Source: Symbiodinium kawagutii
Taxonomy: Eukaryota; Sar; Dinophyceae; Suessiales; Symbiodiniaceae
Reading direction: 5' to 3'
Assembly: GCA_009767595.1 (NCBI GenBank)
Contig: VSDK01010057.1
Location: 803,047-867,046, forward strand
DNA: 64,000 bases
Shown here: piece after piece, positions 23,401 to 36,308 of the stretch
Layout: the number at the start of each line of letters is the position of its first letter
How positions within the stretch are numbered: the stretch's first letter is position 1
The notes under the pieces: generated by a model
Databases searched by the model: none
What the model saw: only the letters and a program-made list of their open reading frames with translations
What the model was told of the DNA's origin: nothing
Position numbers and translations under genes: made by a program

Positions 23401-26400
23401 CAATAGAATGGGAACGATGTTCATGATGTAAGGACAGTGAAAGCCCTGACCTCCAGCGGCTGAATGCTGAATCATTCAAGCACAAGTTCAAAATATCCTA
23501 AGGTCCTAAGGGCCTAAGGACTTCAAATCTAAAGGCTCCAAACTGGGTGAGTTGTAGTTAATCCAAGGGAAACTCTTAGAACACAATTGAGAAGAAACGC
23601 CCCAAAGGACCCTTGACCATTTGGGCCCCAACCCAACTCCTGCTGGAATCATGGTCCAGCCCCAAGCGAAGGCTCTCAAAATGCTGCCGCAAAGCAACGC
23701 TGTAGCTGATCTCTCCCTGAGCTTTTCTTCAGTCTTCGCATCTTTCCTAAGGCTAGACATGGCTGGATAATATGGGATAATGCTGGAAGTGGCAGGTTCC
23801 AAAAATTTCTTTCAGCCTGCTAAAACCTGCTAAAACACCAGCTCTCAAGACAAAACCCAGTTTCGAATCAGAACTCTGGGGGCTATCGGCTGCCAACTTC
23901 TCCAGAATCTTTGGAACCACGGGAGAGTCAGGAAGCCTGAGGGAAGTGTGAGAATGTGCAGGGACGTGTGGGGTGGCTTAAGGCAAGCATCAAGTTCAAC
24001 AAAGACTTGTTGTCTACCCATGTTTAGATTACGCGATCAGGTGGACCTTGAGGCTTTTAGAAGCACTGGATTACTGGATGCTTGATACGGGGCAGGCTAC
24101 GTACAACATCATACAACTAATCATGTATAATCACGTGGCATCATATGGCTAAAATCTATTATGCAGTCAACTGTTCTTCGAATTCCACGGTTGCCAACAT
24201 TCTCAGCAAGCAAGAAGCTGATGGTGGCAGAAGAACATCAGTGCCAGGATCTCCGTGTGAAGTCGACGTAGGGTCGGGTTACTTTCCTTCAGTCCCACCA
24301 GTGACTGTTCCAAAGCTTGTTCCATGGCTTGCTGTGGTGGTGCAACACGCAGGCCCCGAAGAAGCACATGCTCACGGAGGTATGCCAAAACTGCCACAGC
24401 TGCCATCGAAGATCGCTCTGAGGGAGCTGGAGAAGGATTCGCTTCATCGATTTCCTCTGGCGGTTTCAACCCCCACTAACCCTTTCTTAATAATCAATAG
24501 GGTACCTAAAAATGTTTAAAACTTAAAACATGTCAAAACATTTGAAATTAAACCACCAACCAGTCCTTCTTTTTCAGCAAATGCTGAAGCACCACAGCAC
24601 GTGGAGCCTCACCCACCTCTGGTGCGTTGATGATCATGGACAAGAGCTTCACAGAACTACACCTCCAATCCCATTCAGCAGATACGCACTGTCCAGCCAA
24701 AGGCTGCGTGGAGTCAATCCAAGCATCCCATGGAGTCAGCATGCAATCTGTGCCACCAGGGCTCTCCTTGTTCAGAGTGCTGAAGATACAAGCCGCCCCT
24801 GCGTCCGATCCAAGATCCTCTGCGAAGGGAACACCCTGGCCTTTGGATGCACAGGACAGCAACTTCCTGACTGCCAAGCGAGCAGAGGAGCAGTCCCGAC
24901 TACTTTCGAGATGGGTGTCCACAAGATCCAGGACCGTGTCCATAGTTTGCCCTGCCAGTTCCGTGACGATCTCAGTCACTGGAAAGTCCTGCGGCAGCAC
25001 CCTTGTGACATCGTCAGCCAGCATGTTCAAGAGGGGCACGAATCGAGAAGAATACAAGGAAGGTTGCATGGCCGCAAATGTTCTGTACATCGTGGCTCGG
25101 ATCATCAAAAGAATTTCAGGGATACCACACTGTCCAGCCATTGTAATAATTGGCCGCAGGGCACCCGGCTGACTTGCCTCCTGACGATATTTGGCCCGAA
25201 AGCTGGTGGAAGTTGGATGCGGAAGGGCAACGACCAATTGCGAAATGTTCGTCAAGAACACCACCAGGATCTTATGGAGATGTGGCAGGGTTGTAAGAAG
25301 TGTATCCTTGGAGTGCCATGTGAAGGCATACAAGGACCGCAATGCAAAGAGCAAAGATAGAAGCTCATCCCTGCATACATTGGCACTGTTGTCTGCATCA
25401 GATGAGCTGCTTTTGGACGAACTCGATGCTACATGCTCCTGATAGACCAGCTTGGCACGGTCCGCCGGCTTCTTCCCCAAAGCCGTCTTCCAGAGAGCGA
25501 AGAGCGTGGTCAGGCGTTGCCCTACCCAATCAGAGCCCAAGCACATCAAGCCTTCCAACAACAAAAAGGCGCAACAGCGTCGTTGCGCTGAAATGGCGCA
25601 GCTGGGATGCGGCTGCAGCAAAGCTTCTGAGGTGGTCAGGACGGCAGAGGTGACATCGTGTGGCACGCCCAGTTCGCTGCTGTACAATTCGCTGCTCATG
25701 GCTGCCAGGGCAGAGCAATAACCAAAGAGCCCACGCACCAAAGGCTGCAAATCTGCATGTGCAGCTGCTGCTGCTGTGGCTGTGTCCCCTGCCACCATTT
25801 GGCCGTTGGCATCCTTTCTTCGCAATGGAGTGCCTAGTACTTCTGCATTCTGCACGGTGGAGAGATTCAGCAACACACTCAGAAGCTGGAATAGCTGTGG
25901 AGGCGAACCATGCCCCACGCAACGTAGGCAGTAAGCTGCATGTAATTGCACTGTAGCGTTGGGATAGTTCCCAACAACGTGCAGCAAAGGTTTTGTTACC
26001 TTTGTTTCTATTCTTCGAAAAGTTTCACCGGACGCCACACAGGCCCCACATAAGGTCTCCAAGACCACTAGCATGCGCATGTCAGTGCTACGAGATGTCT
26101 CATGAAACTGAGCTGATACCACTGGAAGAAGGCCTTGTTCCACAAAATCGTTGAGGCAACCCTCCATCTGTGCCAGTCGGAGCAACCTCTGTAAGGCCAG
26201 CTGTATTTGTCGTGTCACCTGGGCGTTCAAACTGTTCAAACAAGAATGCCCTCCCTTCATTTCATACTGTAACAAGTCCAGCTGCCATTAAGGATTCTGA
26301 AACAGGACTCTACAATTGTTATAGATACGATTAATAGAACAAGATTTGATTAGCAAAATGGATCCCTGCCTGCATCAGATTGTCGTCATCAGCAGCTGGA

Positions 26401-27464
26401 TGCTTGGAACTCTTAGATGCTGCTGGCAAGTCCAAGGCATTGAGTGAAGCTCGAACCACCAGTGCCAAACTCGCAGCATCGCCAACCCCCTGTGCTTCCG
26501 CCAAAAGCACGATGGCCATGCAAACAGATGAACGAAACATGGTGAAGGCAGATCCACTGCTGGGACCTTTGGAGATTGCTTGCTCCAAGAAGTCGACCCC
26601 AGATGCGAAGTCTGTCACTGGCTTCTTCTTGGATCGATCTGCTGGAGGAATTGGTAGGGCCATGGCTGCTAGCACTTTGGCCAATGCTTTGGTGAAAGCG
26701 AAGCGGCTCTCCGAGCAACTCGAACTCAGCCCTGGTGGATCTTCGGTCGCCAAGGCCTTCAAGCAAGCCAATGCCATGGCCTCGCCGTTGGCTGCTGCAC
26801 AAGCTGGGCAAACACTTGCAAGCACTGACAAAGCATGGGCTGCAACAGTCCGAACGATTAGAGCTTTGTCCACCATGACTTTCTGCAGCATTTTCCAAAT
26901 GTTGCTGGCAGTGCCAACTTGTCTGACCCCAGCAGCTTGCATGATCCGACAGAGGTTCTCCAAGGCAGAGCAACGGGCACTTGCCTCGTTCATCTTGACG
27001 TGCTTGGCGATCACCGCCAAGATATCATTGCAAAAAGGCTCTAAAGACTGCCCATGATGAACAACCAGCTGTCCCATCACATCAAGTGTTGCAACCTTTG
27101 TGTCGTTAATCTTGTCCCCACCCTTTTTGCTGTCTCCTATCAGCTGCAGGAGACGGTTGGTAAAGTTGGGCAAGGCCGATGTGTCACTCACCTTAAACAT
27201 GCTCGTCAAGACAGACACCACCAAGCGGCGCAGAGGATCCGTGGCATTTTGCGTCAGGAGTTTCTCGCACAAATCCTCAAATCGCCCTCTGTGTTCTGCA
27301 ATTTCCGGCTTGGGCAAATTTGGCACTACGTCTTCCAACTGGGACAAAGCTTCCAATTTGCGAGCATTTGTGATAGAACCGCTCTCTGCTCCAGAAACAG
27401 CCGACTCCAAAGCCTTCAAGGAATCGGCAAATGCCTTTGCAACTGTGGCTGGGGATGCTGTCAT
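20491..27464 (-). CDS. HEATR5/Laa1-like HEAT-repeat protein, four exons
   Basis: Exons 27464-26370, 26254-24617, 24454-24212 and 23445-20491 join in phase to about 1,976 residues, close to the roughly 2,050 of animal HEATR5 and yeast Laa1, so the gene is probably near complete. Introns are GC-AG, GT-AG and GC-AG. The protein is almost wholly alpha-helical solenoid. The N-terminal 300 residues follow the HEATR5 pattern closely: paired helices with DPLRRLVVSVLTSMFKVSD, then ALIVRTVAAHALSVLASVC. Later parts include the DAAGTAFAPFMKDAL segment seen in the middle of the family. Family members bind AP-1 clathrin adaptor through aftiphilin/p200-type complexes and act in trans-Golgi and endosome traffic. 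That role is inferred from family. The start codon is chosen at MTASPATV because upstream residues are non-helical and lack family similarity. The second-exon start could also be 37 bp downstream. Confidence 0.8.
23446..24211 (-). other. Intron 3 of the HEATR5-like gene
   Basis: A 766-bp intron with a GC donor (CTT then GCTTGC) and CAG acceptor. It contains several ctaagg/cctaag-type short repeats at 23.50-23.52 kb. I see no gene in it; the short frame at 23506-23802 has no domain. Confidence 0.5.
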
Positions 27465-27593
27465 CTCAAGGATCGCATTGCCATGCTGCAAAGGGTGCCT
27501 TCCATTCACAAGACTGGGGCTACACTCGCTATCACTTCGAATGCTGCCAGGTATATGAACCCATGACATCAAGTGACACTCGTGATCACGCAT

Positions 27594-28289
27594 TCACATG
27601 TAGGGTTAGGGTACTATAAAGAACTATGGTATATTGTACCAGCTCTAGTGGATTCTCTTGTATCTGATTTTGTCTTAAAGATTTTAAAGCCTAGTATTCC
27701 TAAAACACTTTATACGATATGCTGCAAAACCTACAAGGTATTATTTGCTTTGGTCATCCTTCCAGGGTCCAACAAACTGAACTTGAGACATGTTAAGTGT
27801 GACTCTGCTTCAAGTCTGTGAGCCCAAGCGTGCAGGGTGGGCGCAAGGTCACAACATCTGGGCATGTGATTTGTAGTGCCTTCCCTGGCCTTAGATATGG
27901 ATAGCCTGGATTTCACTGATGATCTTTGATAAGCCTCCCTCCTCGTGATTCTGCTTCTGCGCCGTATATTCTCTTGATTGATCTTCAACAACCCCAGAAT
28001 CTCAAACTGATGACCCGCATCCCCCTAGGCCGGCGGCTTATGTCCACATTCCTCAGCTGAAGCAACCCGCAAAAAATAAGTGGCATGGTTGACGTGGCTG
28101 ACTTCAACTGCTAGAGCAATCGCACGACTGAGTCATAACATGTCGTAACAAGTCGTAACAAGTCGCAAGTCTCTCATGCAAACCTTTCATTTTGACACGT
28201 GCATGTGCCTGAAAATCACGCCAACTGAAGGCATGACATGAAAACTTTGGAAAGCATTTGAGAGATTTTGAGAGCTGAATTTCAGTCCT
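27594..28289. other. Intergenic gap between HEATR5-like and TYW genes
   Basis: About 700 bp without an exon chain. This would hold the promoter of the HEATR5-like gene and the 3' end region of the TYW gene. It contains 'gggttaggg' at 27.60 kb, too short to be a telomeric tract, and a gtcgtaacaa(g) triplicate at about 28.14-28.17 kb. Confidence 0.5.
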
Positions 28290-31243
28290 TCATGCTTTTT
28301 GAACTTGGAAATCTGCGACCACCCTATATTGGCGTTCGGCGATCGTCCGACGATTCGCTGCAGCGACACGAAGAACGTTGCATTGCAATCCGAGCAGAGA
28401 GCACTCTGCTCGCAGAGTGTTGCACGTTCGCTCACAGCCCGGAAGCTCCCAATCAGCAGCAAAGTCATACCAGTGACAAACGCCTGAGTCTGCCAAGAGG
28501 GGCAGAAGACTTCGGAGGAATTCTGCACCACCATCGCCCTGTTCCAGGTCTCCATCCCCTGGGTTTTTCGGCCGAGGCGCCAAGATGCGATGGAAATGGC
28601 CAGGTGGAAAGCCTTTGGCCACTTGGCGGACGTCGCCCTCCACCACCTGCACCTGATTCTTCTCCCCGGACATCTGCAAACTCCTCTGAAGGCATTTCAC
28701 AGCTGCACCATTCAGCTCCACAGCCACAATCTCAGCAGCTTCTGTGTGGGCGAGGATCTGCAACACTTCGGGGCCACAGCCGGCGAAAGCCACCAGAATC
28801 TTCTCTCCCGGTTTTACCTGGTGGCATAGGCGCTGACGCTCTCCGGCCAAACGTGGCGAGAAGAAGCAGGCGTCCAGGTCGATGATCATCCGAACCCCGA
28901 ACTCAATGTGCGTAGTCCTCATGTTAAACACATGCTAAACGACTACAGTACCTGAATGCACCATGGGGGATTCCACAAATGACATGCCCAAAACGGGAAT
29001 TTGCCACTCAACATAGGGATGATGTATCAACATGTGGACGATGTGTGTGCTGCCAGTATCAACAGCCGTGACGCCAGGCCAAGAAACATCAATGGCGATC
29101 GCTCTCTGCCTGCGATGACTTGCAACTGCTCGGCAGGAGCACGAAGTTCGGATGCGAGTGGAGCAGTCTTGATGGCTACGACTTTGACACGGCGGTCCTG
29201 CGCTGCACCGGCGACCAGGGTCACTTTGCAGTGAAAGCCTGAGACGCCCTTTGTGCATGTCTGTGAATGGCATCGGGCCTTGGAATTCCCTAGTTTTGGC
29301 CACGTGGACAAAAATTGGTAAAAGGATCTATATAATTACATATGATATATCATATAGTATCATATATAAATTGCAGTGTCATGTTAAAAAATGCTCATAT
29401 AGAATAAAAAAACCCGCAATGTGTACTCTTCCACGTTCACTCGACCCACACTGTGTTTCACGCGACGTTAATGTACCATATCGCATCGTTGATTCCTCAA
29501 GGCCTGGCCCTCAACCCACCTTTTTAGGGAACCTGGATGAACCTGGGAGGAAACACAGTGCCTTCTTTACTGAAGCCCGGTCTCAAATCGCCATATGTCA
29601 CGATAGAAAGGACTCATGTTGCTTCACATGGCCCCGTACTTATTGTTTCACATCGTTTCCCTTATGGCCCGATCTCTGCACCTATCATTTCAATTCATTG
29701 TACTTAAGATTTTGCTTCTAATCATTCCTATCTTATCCATTTCCTGTCAACTCCGCCCTCCAGGGCGTCCTGCTTCAGAATAGCATTCCCAACCAGTGAC
29801 AACTCCTCCTTCGGTTTCACATTCACAATGGCAATGTCTCCAACCACATCGAAATGTCTCAGCTCCTTGTCTTCGGCCTCACCGTTCGGCTCTCCTGATG
29901 GCACCGGCTCCTCCATCTGCCGTATCGCTGCTGTGAAGCGATCGATCTTGGCCCAATTTCGCTGGTGCCGGCTGTTCACCAAACTTTGCAACCAAAGGTG
30001 GTCACCAAAGAGGGGCACACCCTCTGGACTAGTCAGTGGCATATCCAAACCCTCATCACCCCAAATGGCCACAATCAACTTGGAAGTGTCAAAACCCTGC
30101 AAGCCCACGTTCTTGAAGACACTGCGAGCCGCTGCCATCAGTGCTGCAGCTGCCACCAGGTCGCGGCAGCAAACGTGTAGGATGAAGGGCTCGAAGCGAA
30201 GCCAAGTCGCGGCGGCATCACCTGGGAGAGTAGAACCCCCATCCTGTGATACTGCCGAATGATCCCAAAATGATCAGGTTACTATGGAAGCTAGGCTCAT
30301 CCAAGTTGGCTCATCCAAGTTGCCAACACTACATCAACAAAACAAAACATCCAAGTCCAATGAGAACACGACCACATGGCAGGATGGACAGGCTACAATT
30401 CCATCACAAGCTGGTGCTCCTAAGTGCCAGGGCCAAGACCACCAAATTCTGATATACCACCATTGATCAATTGCAATACAGTAATTGCAGGTTGGCGAGA
30501 TGCTGATTACCCATGAGTTCTTCATCCAATATCCACACCTCTTCCGGAGCCCAACTGGTATCTGATAATCCTCCATCATCTTCCACGCGTCTATCAAATA
30601 CCAGTTGGTAAATTGGGTTCCAGGAGGTATCTGAGAATGATTACCCATGAGTCACCATCAACTGATATCAACTGATATCAACTGACAACCTACGATAATC
30701 TCCCAAAATCTTCCTGATGCCATCAACTCTCATGGGTAATGGGATGTAATGGATATCATCTGATTCCACCATCAACTCTCCCATGTTGGTTACCAGGAGG
30801 CTTTCAAGCAGCTTCTCCGCCAGCTCCGCCCGCTCTTGGCGCTGGTGCTTGCGCCCCTGCCAGGCGCCACCACGACACCACGAGGAGACCGTGGCCAACT
30901 GCCTCAGCCATCGCCATCGTGGCGCCCCACCGTTCCCTGCACCGTTCCCCACACCGTTCCCTGGGCCGTTCCCTGCGCCGTCCAACGTCGTGAGGTCGAA
31001 ATATCCAGCGTCCACCAAGTCATGTGCGACCCGCCAGCGGCTAAAACATTCCGTGCTCTTCACACCATCTCCACGCCAAATGAAAGCTCTGCCAGAACAG
31101 GACGAAGTGGTGAAAAATGCGGGTCTTGCATTCAGCTCTGCACAGATCTCCCGTGCCTTTTCATCGATTTCTCCGGCGCTTGACTTATCACATTTCGCCA
31201 GGAAGGTTTGCTTTCGATGCTCGAAACCCTGGACGGCTGCCAT
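28290..31243 (-). CDS. TYW3-TYW2 fusion, wybutosine synthesis
   Basis: Four exons (31243-30794, 30243-29752, 29197-29106 and about 28917-28290) give about 553 residues. Introns 1 and 2 are GT-AG and in phase. Residues 1-250 match TYW3: KSSAGEIDEKAREIC, the FFTTSSCSGRAFIW signature, then FEPFILHVCCRDLVAA. They are followed directly by a TYW2/Trm5-type domain: FDVVGDIAIVNV, KVVAIKTAPL, GVRMIIDLDACFFSPRLAGER and the SAM-binding AFAGCGPEVLQI. TYW2 transfers the aminocarboxypropyl group of SAM and TYW3 methylates N4 of the tricyclic base at G37 of tRNA-Phe; both act in the cytosol. Plants also fuse these activities, but with a kelch/TYW4 part. I see none here. Exon 3/4 joins through a shared AG without a standard donor, so that boundary is uncertain. 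Confidence 0.85.
30244..30793 (-). other. Intron 1 of the TYW3-TYW2 gene
   Basis: 550 bp, GT donor (CTG then GTAACC) and ACAG acceptor, phase 0. It contains the short repeats tatcaactgatatcaactga near 30.66 kb and aagttggctcatcc near 30.30 kb. Confidence 0.7.
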
Positions 31244-31454
31244 GGCAACTAGCTGACCATTCGGCGCAACCTTACGGCTAACTCCTAGATGATGTTAGGA
31301 GAGGGTTGGCTGTGGCAATTTGTGGCAAAGCTCACCATCACACAAGAACGCTATCAACGCAGCCTAATATTGCGACAAAGGGCTATGAAATTATGTGAAA
31401 TGGTCTGCATCGCTGTCGTTGTGCGTGCTGTGGCCATGACAAGTGCTTCATGAA

Positions 31455-34400
31455 CTACATCTGCATCTCTTGGCCATTCTGCACATGTCGGGTCTGTGAA
31501 TTTGGCTCCTTCTCCGCCACACAGGCTATGCTGCAGCCACGAGATCATTGGTGCTCAACATCAACACAAGATGCATGGCATGACCCACAAGAACCAAACG
31601 TCATCACTCTCTCTCTCTCTCTCCCCGTGGAATTGTGCCACCAGTGTTGGGACAGCACCTATTTCCGGACAGTGCAACCGCTGTGCCACCAAGGTGCAAA
31701 GAATAAGCCATTCCACAATGAATGCAGCGAGCAGTGTGTCTCGTCCCTTCCGCCTCTGATGCCTCTTGTGCCTCTTGCACCTACAACGGCCCAGTAAATT
31801 GAAAAGAAATGGACATAGGAAATCCAAGGATTGCAAAGACTTGGATGCATGGACATGCGTGCCATGTAGCCATGTCTACTAGCACAACTCGTGGTCCTAA
31901 TGGGCTGTTGTGCTGCCCTGAGGGTGCTCGTGCAGCTACCTTGAGCATTGACCTTTCACTCCGTTCGCAAGCTGTTCTGTTCACCCCCTGTCACCTCATC
32001 TTGTCCAGCTTCTGCAACTAGCTGCTCGGCAAGGACAATCTCATCATCACTGCCTTCCACAGGACCAGGGCAAAGCAGTCACAAGGGTTCTTGCCCGCTT
32101 ACAGTTCTGTGTCGCCAAAAAATATGCTATACCGACGCTCATACCATGATACGCAAAGGGAACAAACACAGACTGAGATCAAGGCTCTCGACCGTTTCCT
32201 GGCGCAGAGCCACACAAGGAGAATGAGACCCCCAAAGCCCTGAGAAGTTTGACATAGCTCGACCTCGAACAGATATGAAAACGAACTTTGCTTTATCTTT
32301 TTGCTTGAATGCTTGTTAAAGTGGTTGGTGCCGACATGAGATTTCGAACCAAGGTGAAAGGATTCAATGCCACTCACAGTGAGACATGCAATTCCGAGCA
32401 CTCAAATGAAGGAGTTCTTAAAGGTATGTAAATGTTAACATATGTAAACGATCATTCCTTCAGATGTTCAAAAAAATCACCCACGTCTGCGACCCACTTG
32501 AAATGATGTGGAATCTGTAAATGTTTCGCTCTCAGGCGGGCACCTTCGTCTCAATAGATGCAGTGGAGTGACCTTTTCCTGACGTTCTCCAAGGGTCTGT
32601 GGGCACAGTTTCTGACTTGGAAAACATGCGATTGAGAAAACGGATTCGAAATTCCACTGGTAAAGGAAACATAAGGATAAAATAGCATACATAAGCAAGG
32701 AAGTTGCTGATTCAACTAAGTGCAGGAGCAACATGAAGCCACTGTAGAAGTCACAAACCACAAAGCACTGTCAGTTGAACACCTAGTGACCACGGGTGGA
32801 CCCCACCCCAATACCCAATCTGTCTGCACCTCTCCATGCCCGTCGCTTGCGGGGAGCTTCAGCTGCTTCAGCTTCTTCAGCTTCTTCAGCTTCGCAGGCA
32901 TCGTCCTCTCAGCCCGTCGGCGGTGCTGCCATGGAAGTAGCTGTTTACAACATTTTATAACCCATCTTTGGACTAGGGATATCTAGGGATGGTGCTTTCA
33001 AGACGTTAGAAATCGTTAGAAGCTCTGAATTGGTCACATGAAATTCCAACGGTTTCTAGTACAACCTCCAACCGCAAACTCTGATCCACAACGATGCATC
33101 GGATGACCTCAACACTGCCGGAACCAAGACTGGCTCGGCGCTCTTGATGTACACAGGAAGAGTACCGAGCTCTTGGAACCACCTGGTAACCACACACAAC
33201 TCCAAGGCGACCTTCCAGCATTTCAGGATGACCCCCGGGCTCCTGCTTTGGTCCATGATCCTCTTGCTTCTCCTCTTTCTTCGGCGTACTCCTCGCGCGA
33301 GACTATTTCAAGAATAAACCTGCGGATCACCAGCCTTCTTGGACAGTCATTCATTCTTATTCACTCTGGGCTAGTGCACTTGATCAAAGCCAGCGTCTGC
33401 ATCTGTCTCCTGTTGGCATGTGTGGCTGTCTTTGGCTCCGGGTCTCTCGCTTCAGAAGCTCCCTTTGTTTCTGGTGGGAGGATCTCCACTGGCCCTGTAT
33501 TGATCACAACTTCAGAGGCTGCCTGTGAAGTTGCAAGATCCGTCTGGGCTTCGTCCATGGCCTGAAGGAAACCCATGGAAACCCTGCGTCCCTTCGCCAT
33601 GCGTCAAATCAAATCATGTGGCACATGCTCCATCAAGGAAAGCCTGCCTCTGACACATCCGCCCAGGACCCTCCACGCAATCTTGGCACCTTCAAGTCCG
33701 ATTGGCTCAATTCGATGCAATGACATTCACAATATTGATAACCAAAAAAGGCAAATCTCATCAGAAAATGAATCTCCCAATAAAGTGTGCTTGCACTAAA
33801 CAACTGAAAAATATGTGGGGGAAACCGGGGACAACTTGAATTCCGCCAGCCAGCCGGCTGGCTGGCTGATTCCGCTGCGTGGCTGGTAGTAGTAGCGTGG
33901 CAGTAGTCGCAAGAATAATAATGAGAACAATAGCACTATAGCAGTAATAATCGAAATCGTATTCGCAATTCAAATATTCGATTCCGCTAGCCCCCGCGGC
34001 TGGCTTGCTGATTCCGCCGCTGGCTGAGTCCGCCAGCCGGCTGGCTGGCTGATTCCACCGCTGGCTGATTCCGCCATGTACCCGAAGTCCCCCACCGATG
34101 TGAAAAACTGGAATAAGACATCCAAGTTGTCAAAACAGGAGGCCGCAAGTGCGTCCTGAGCCCAGCACCCAGCTCCACCTCTTGGCTGCCTGGACCACAT
34201 GCTATGGCAATTTTGACGAGTTGCCAAAGGAGTTTCCCAATACAACATGGTGGTTTCTCAGAGTAGGAGGCCCCCCAAATGAATGGTTTATTTAGTAAAA
34301 TACATGGTTCATAAACTTGATGATTTGGGGGTACCCTATTTTGGATAAACCCCCACATTGGACTTTCGACTTTCCATCTGAATGCTCAGGCGCTAAGAAT

Positions 34401-36308
34401 ACTCGGCTGGTGCGTAATACCCTCAACATCCATCAACATCCATCAACACTAAACTCACTACCCATGGCCAACTTGGATGAACGATTGAACGATGCCTCGG
34501 CACGCGCAGGAGGAAGATCTTCGTGTTTCCTGAGCTGATTGGCTACAGGTAGATTCTTAGTTCTACGGAAATAGACTACACATGTATGCCTTTAACATCC
34601 TTGAAGTCAAACATCATTTAAGTGCTGCAAATTGAGATCCTTTAAGTATTTCGGCGCATCAGGCAAGTGTTATTGAATGTTGGGTGAAAGAGCACGTGGG
34701 TGCTCACTTTTCACCTACGAGTGTCTCATCATGCGGTACCACATCCTCGTCGCTCACATCCGAAGTCTTTTCCATCTCTTCCTGCAGGGAAGCCACAGAA
34801 TGGAAGCCGTGGTACTGTCATCCAAATGCTGTCAGGAAAAAGTAGTATTAAACTGTTCTGAGCTGACCCAGCCGACATGCAAAAAATAAGTGATGGTGAA
34901 AGCACCGCCAGTCCTCCCAAAACTCTTCCAATGTTCGTTTCGCTGACCTTATAGAGGCACACGCAGGCACAATCACACACTACTGCATCCACAAGTCAGC
35001 TTGATCCCTGTGAGCACTGAGGACTCCCTCCGTTATGATCAAGGTGTCCCAGGCCATGCAGACATCTTCTGACACCAAAATCACTGAAGGGCATAGATGG
35101 CAAAGCATGTGATATGGCTCAGCCAAAGAACGGACAGACCTGCCAGTCTCCATCGGAGCCTTCCGACTCTTCAGTGTCTTGAGTGCCCGCATGCCCCCGG
35201 GCATCCTCATGACTGGACTGACGTGATGGGAGCTGGTTCTCCAACGGGACCTTGGAAGCTGTTGCAAACAACGAGGTTGCAAGGCCAGGAACAGTCGCAA
35301 TTTGCATTTTTAACTTGCACATTTCCAGTTACCACCGTTCAATCCAGTGCACAGCCTCACTATACCCTAATGATCTCTAATGCATTTATACTAATCAACA
35401 CAATTGAATCATTTCTCTCAATTGTTCACACCAAGGTCGCACAAAGTTTGGATTCCACATTCTGGTACGCTCAAGTCGAGTCGCGGTCGGCATCGGGTAG
35501 CCTGAGTCTTGAGAAAAAATTGGACAAGCCTGAACCACTGATTCAAAATGAGTCTGGCTCGGGATGGTGCAGTTGAAACAAACCTCATCTTTCAATGTTT
35601 CAGAACCAGCTATTTGTCGGTTAAATTGGGGATCGACGTGGTTGGTTTACTAGTATGGGCTTACCACGTTGTTGCCGACTGTTGGCCCCAGCCTTAATCA
35701 TTACAACCTTAACCAACCAACCTTAACCAGCCTTTCCCAACCTGAATCAACCTTGACCTTAACCAACCATTCTGAAGAAATTTCACCACGTTCTGAGTCA
35801 TGGGTCAGCCAAGAGGCTACCAATGGCTTCTGACAATGTGGCATCAGGACCTTGCATCGGCCGGGTGAGGGTTCAAACGATCCAAGAAATCTCCAGATTT
35901 TTTGTGCGAGTTTATGTGCAAGCTGAGCCAAGAAAGGTGCGCCACAATATCTTCAATCTGGCTGAAATGCTGTGATTCAGCGGCTGAAAACCTGGAGTCT
36001 TTGCTTGCATCAAAGTCACGAATCTTGTTTCCTAAGCACAACGGAGGCTAATCAAATGCAAAGAGACCCGGAAAAGGTGGAAACTGATGGAACGTGATAA
36101 GACACGTCTGCATCAGCAAAATTGTGGTAGCAGAAAGAGAATTCAGGGGTCAATGAAGGCAAGCGCCGTCCACAAGCCAATTTTCTACCCTTTGACTGGG
36201 GGGGTACATCTTCGAGACATCGCAAGAGAAGGTCAAAGATGAGTTCTGGGACGATTGGCCCATCAGTGCCTGCGGCACGAAAGGTCACAGTCTCACGGGC
36301 CCCAAGCC
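31455..36308 (-). CDS. Acidic orphan protein, many small exons, CxxC motif
   Basis: I do not recognise this gene. Exons that join in phase with GT-AG introns: 33561-33380, 33291-33051, 32905-32830, 32053-31995, 31780-31659 and 31530-31455 (TAG). Upstream, 36308-36189 joins 36031-35851 in phase, and 35250-35140 and 34781-34719 are strong candidates; a possible exon at about 35.51-35.43 kb is less certain. The encoded chain starts with a helical part (GPIVPELIFDLLLRCLED), continues acidic and polar (SHEDARGHAGTQDTEESEG), has a structured piece (GSVEVIRCIVVDQSLRLEVV), a Glu-Ala run (CEAEEAEEAEAAEAP) and near the end a CxxC (RCIHCGMAYSLHLGGTAVA). The last could be half a zinc site. The upstream exons might belong to a separate gene. 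Seven consecutive phased exons make the 3' half solid. Confidence 0.65.
33843..34066. repeat. gctggctgattccgc repeats with palindromic core
   Basis: Many copies of ggctggctga(t)tccgc and its complement-like gccagccagcc, in a stretch also holding taatag/agtaat microsatellite sequence. The core ccagccggctggctgg is nearly self-complementary. It lies in an intron of the acidic orphan gene. Confidence 0.7.

Noticed and set aside
24530..25360. A 276-codon plus-strand frame
   Set aside because: It lies opposite exon 2 of the HEATR5-like gene, whose family similarity is on the minus strand.
27598..27612. Telomere-like 'gtagggttagggt'
   Set aside because: Only about two units; too short to be a telomeric or subtelomeric tract.
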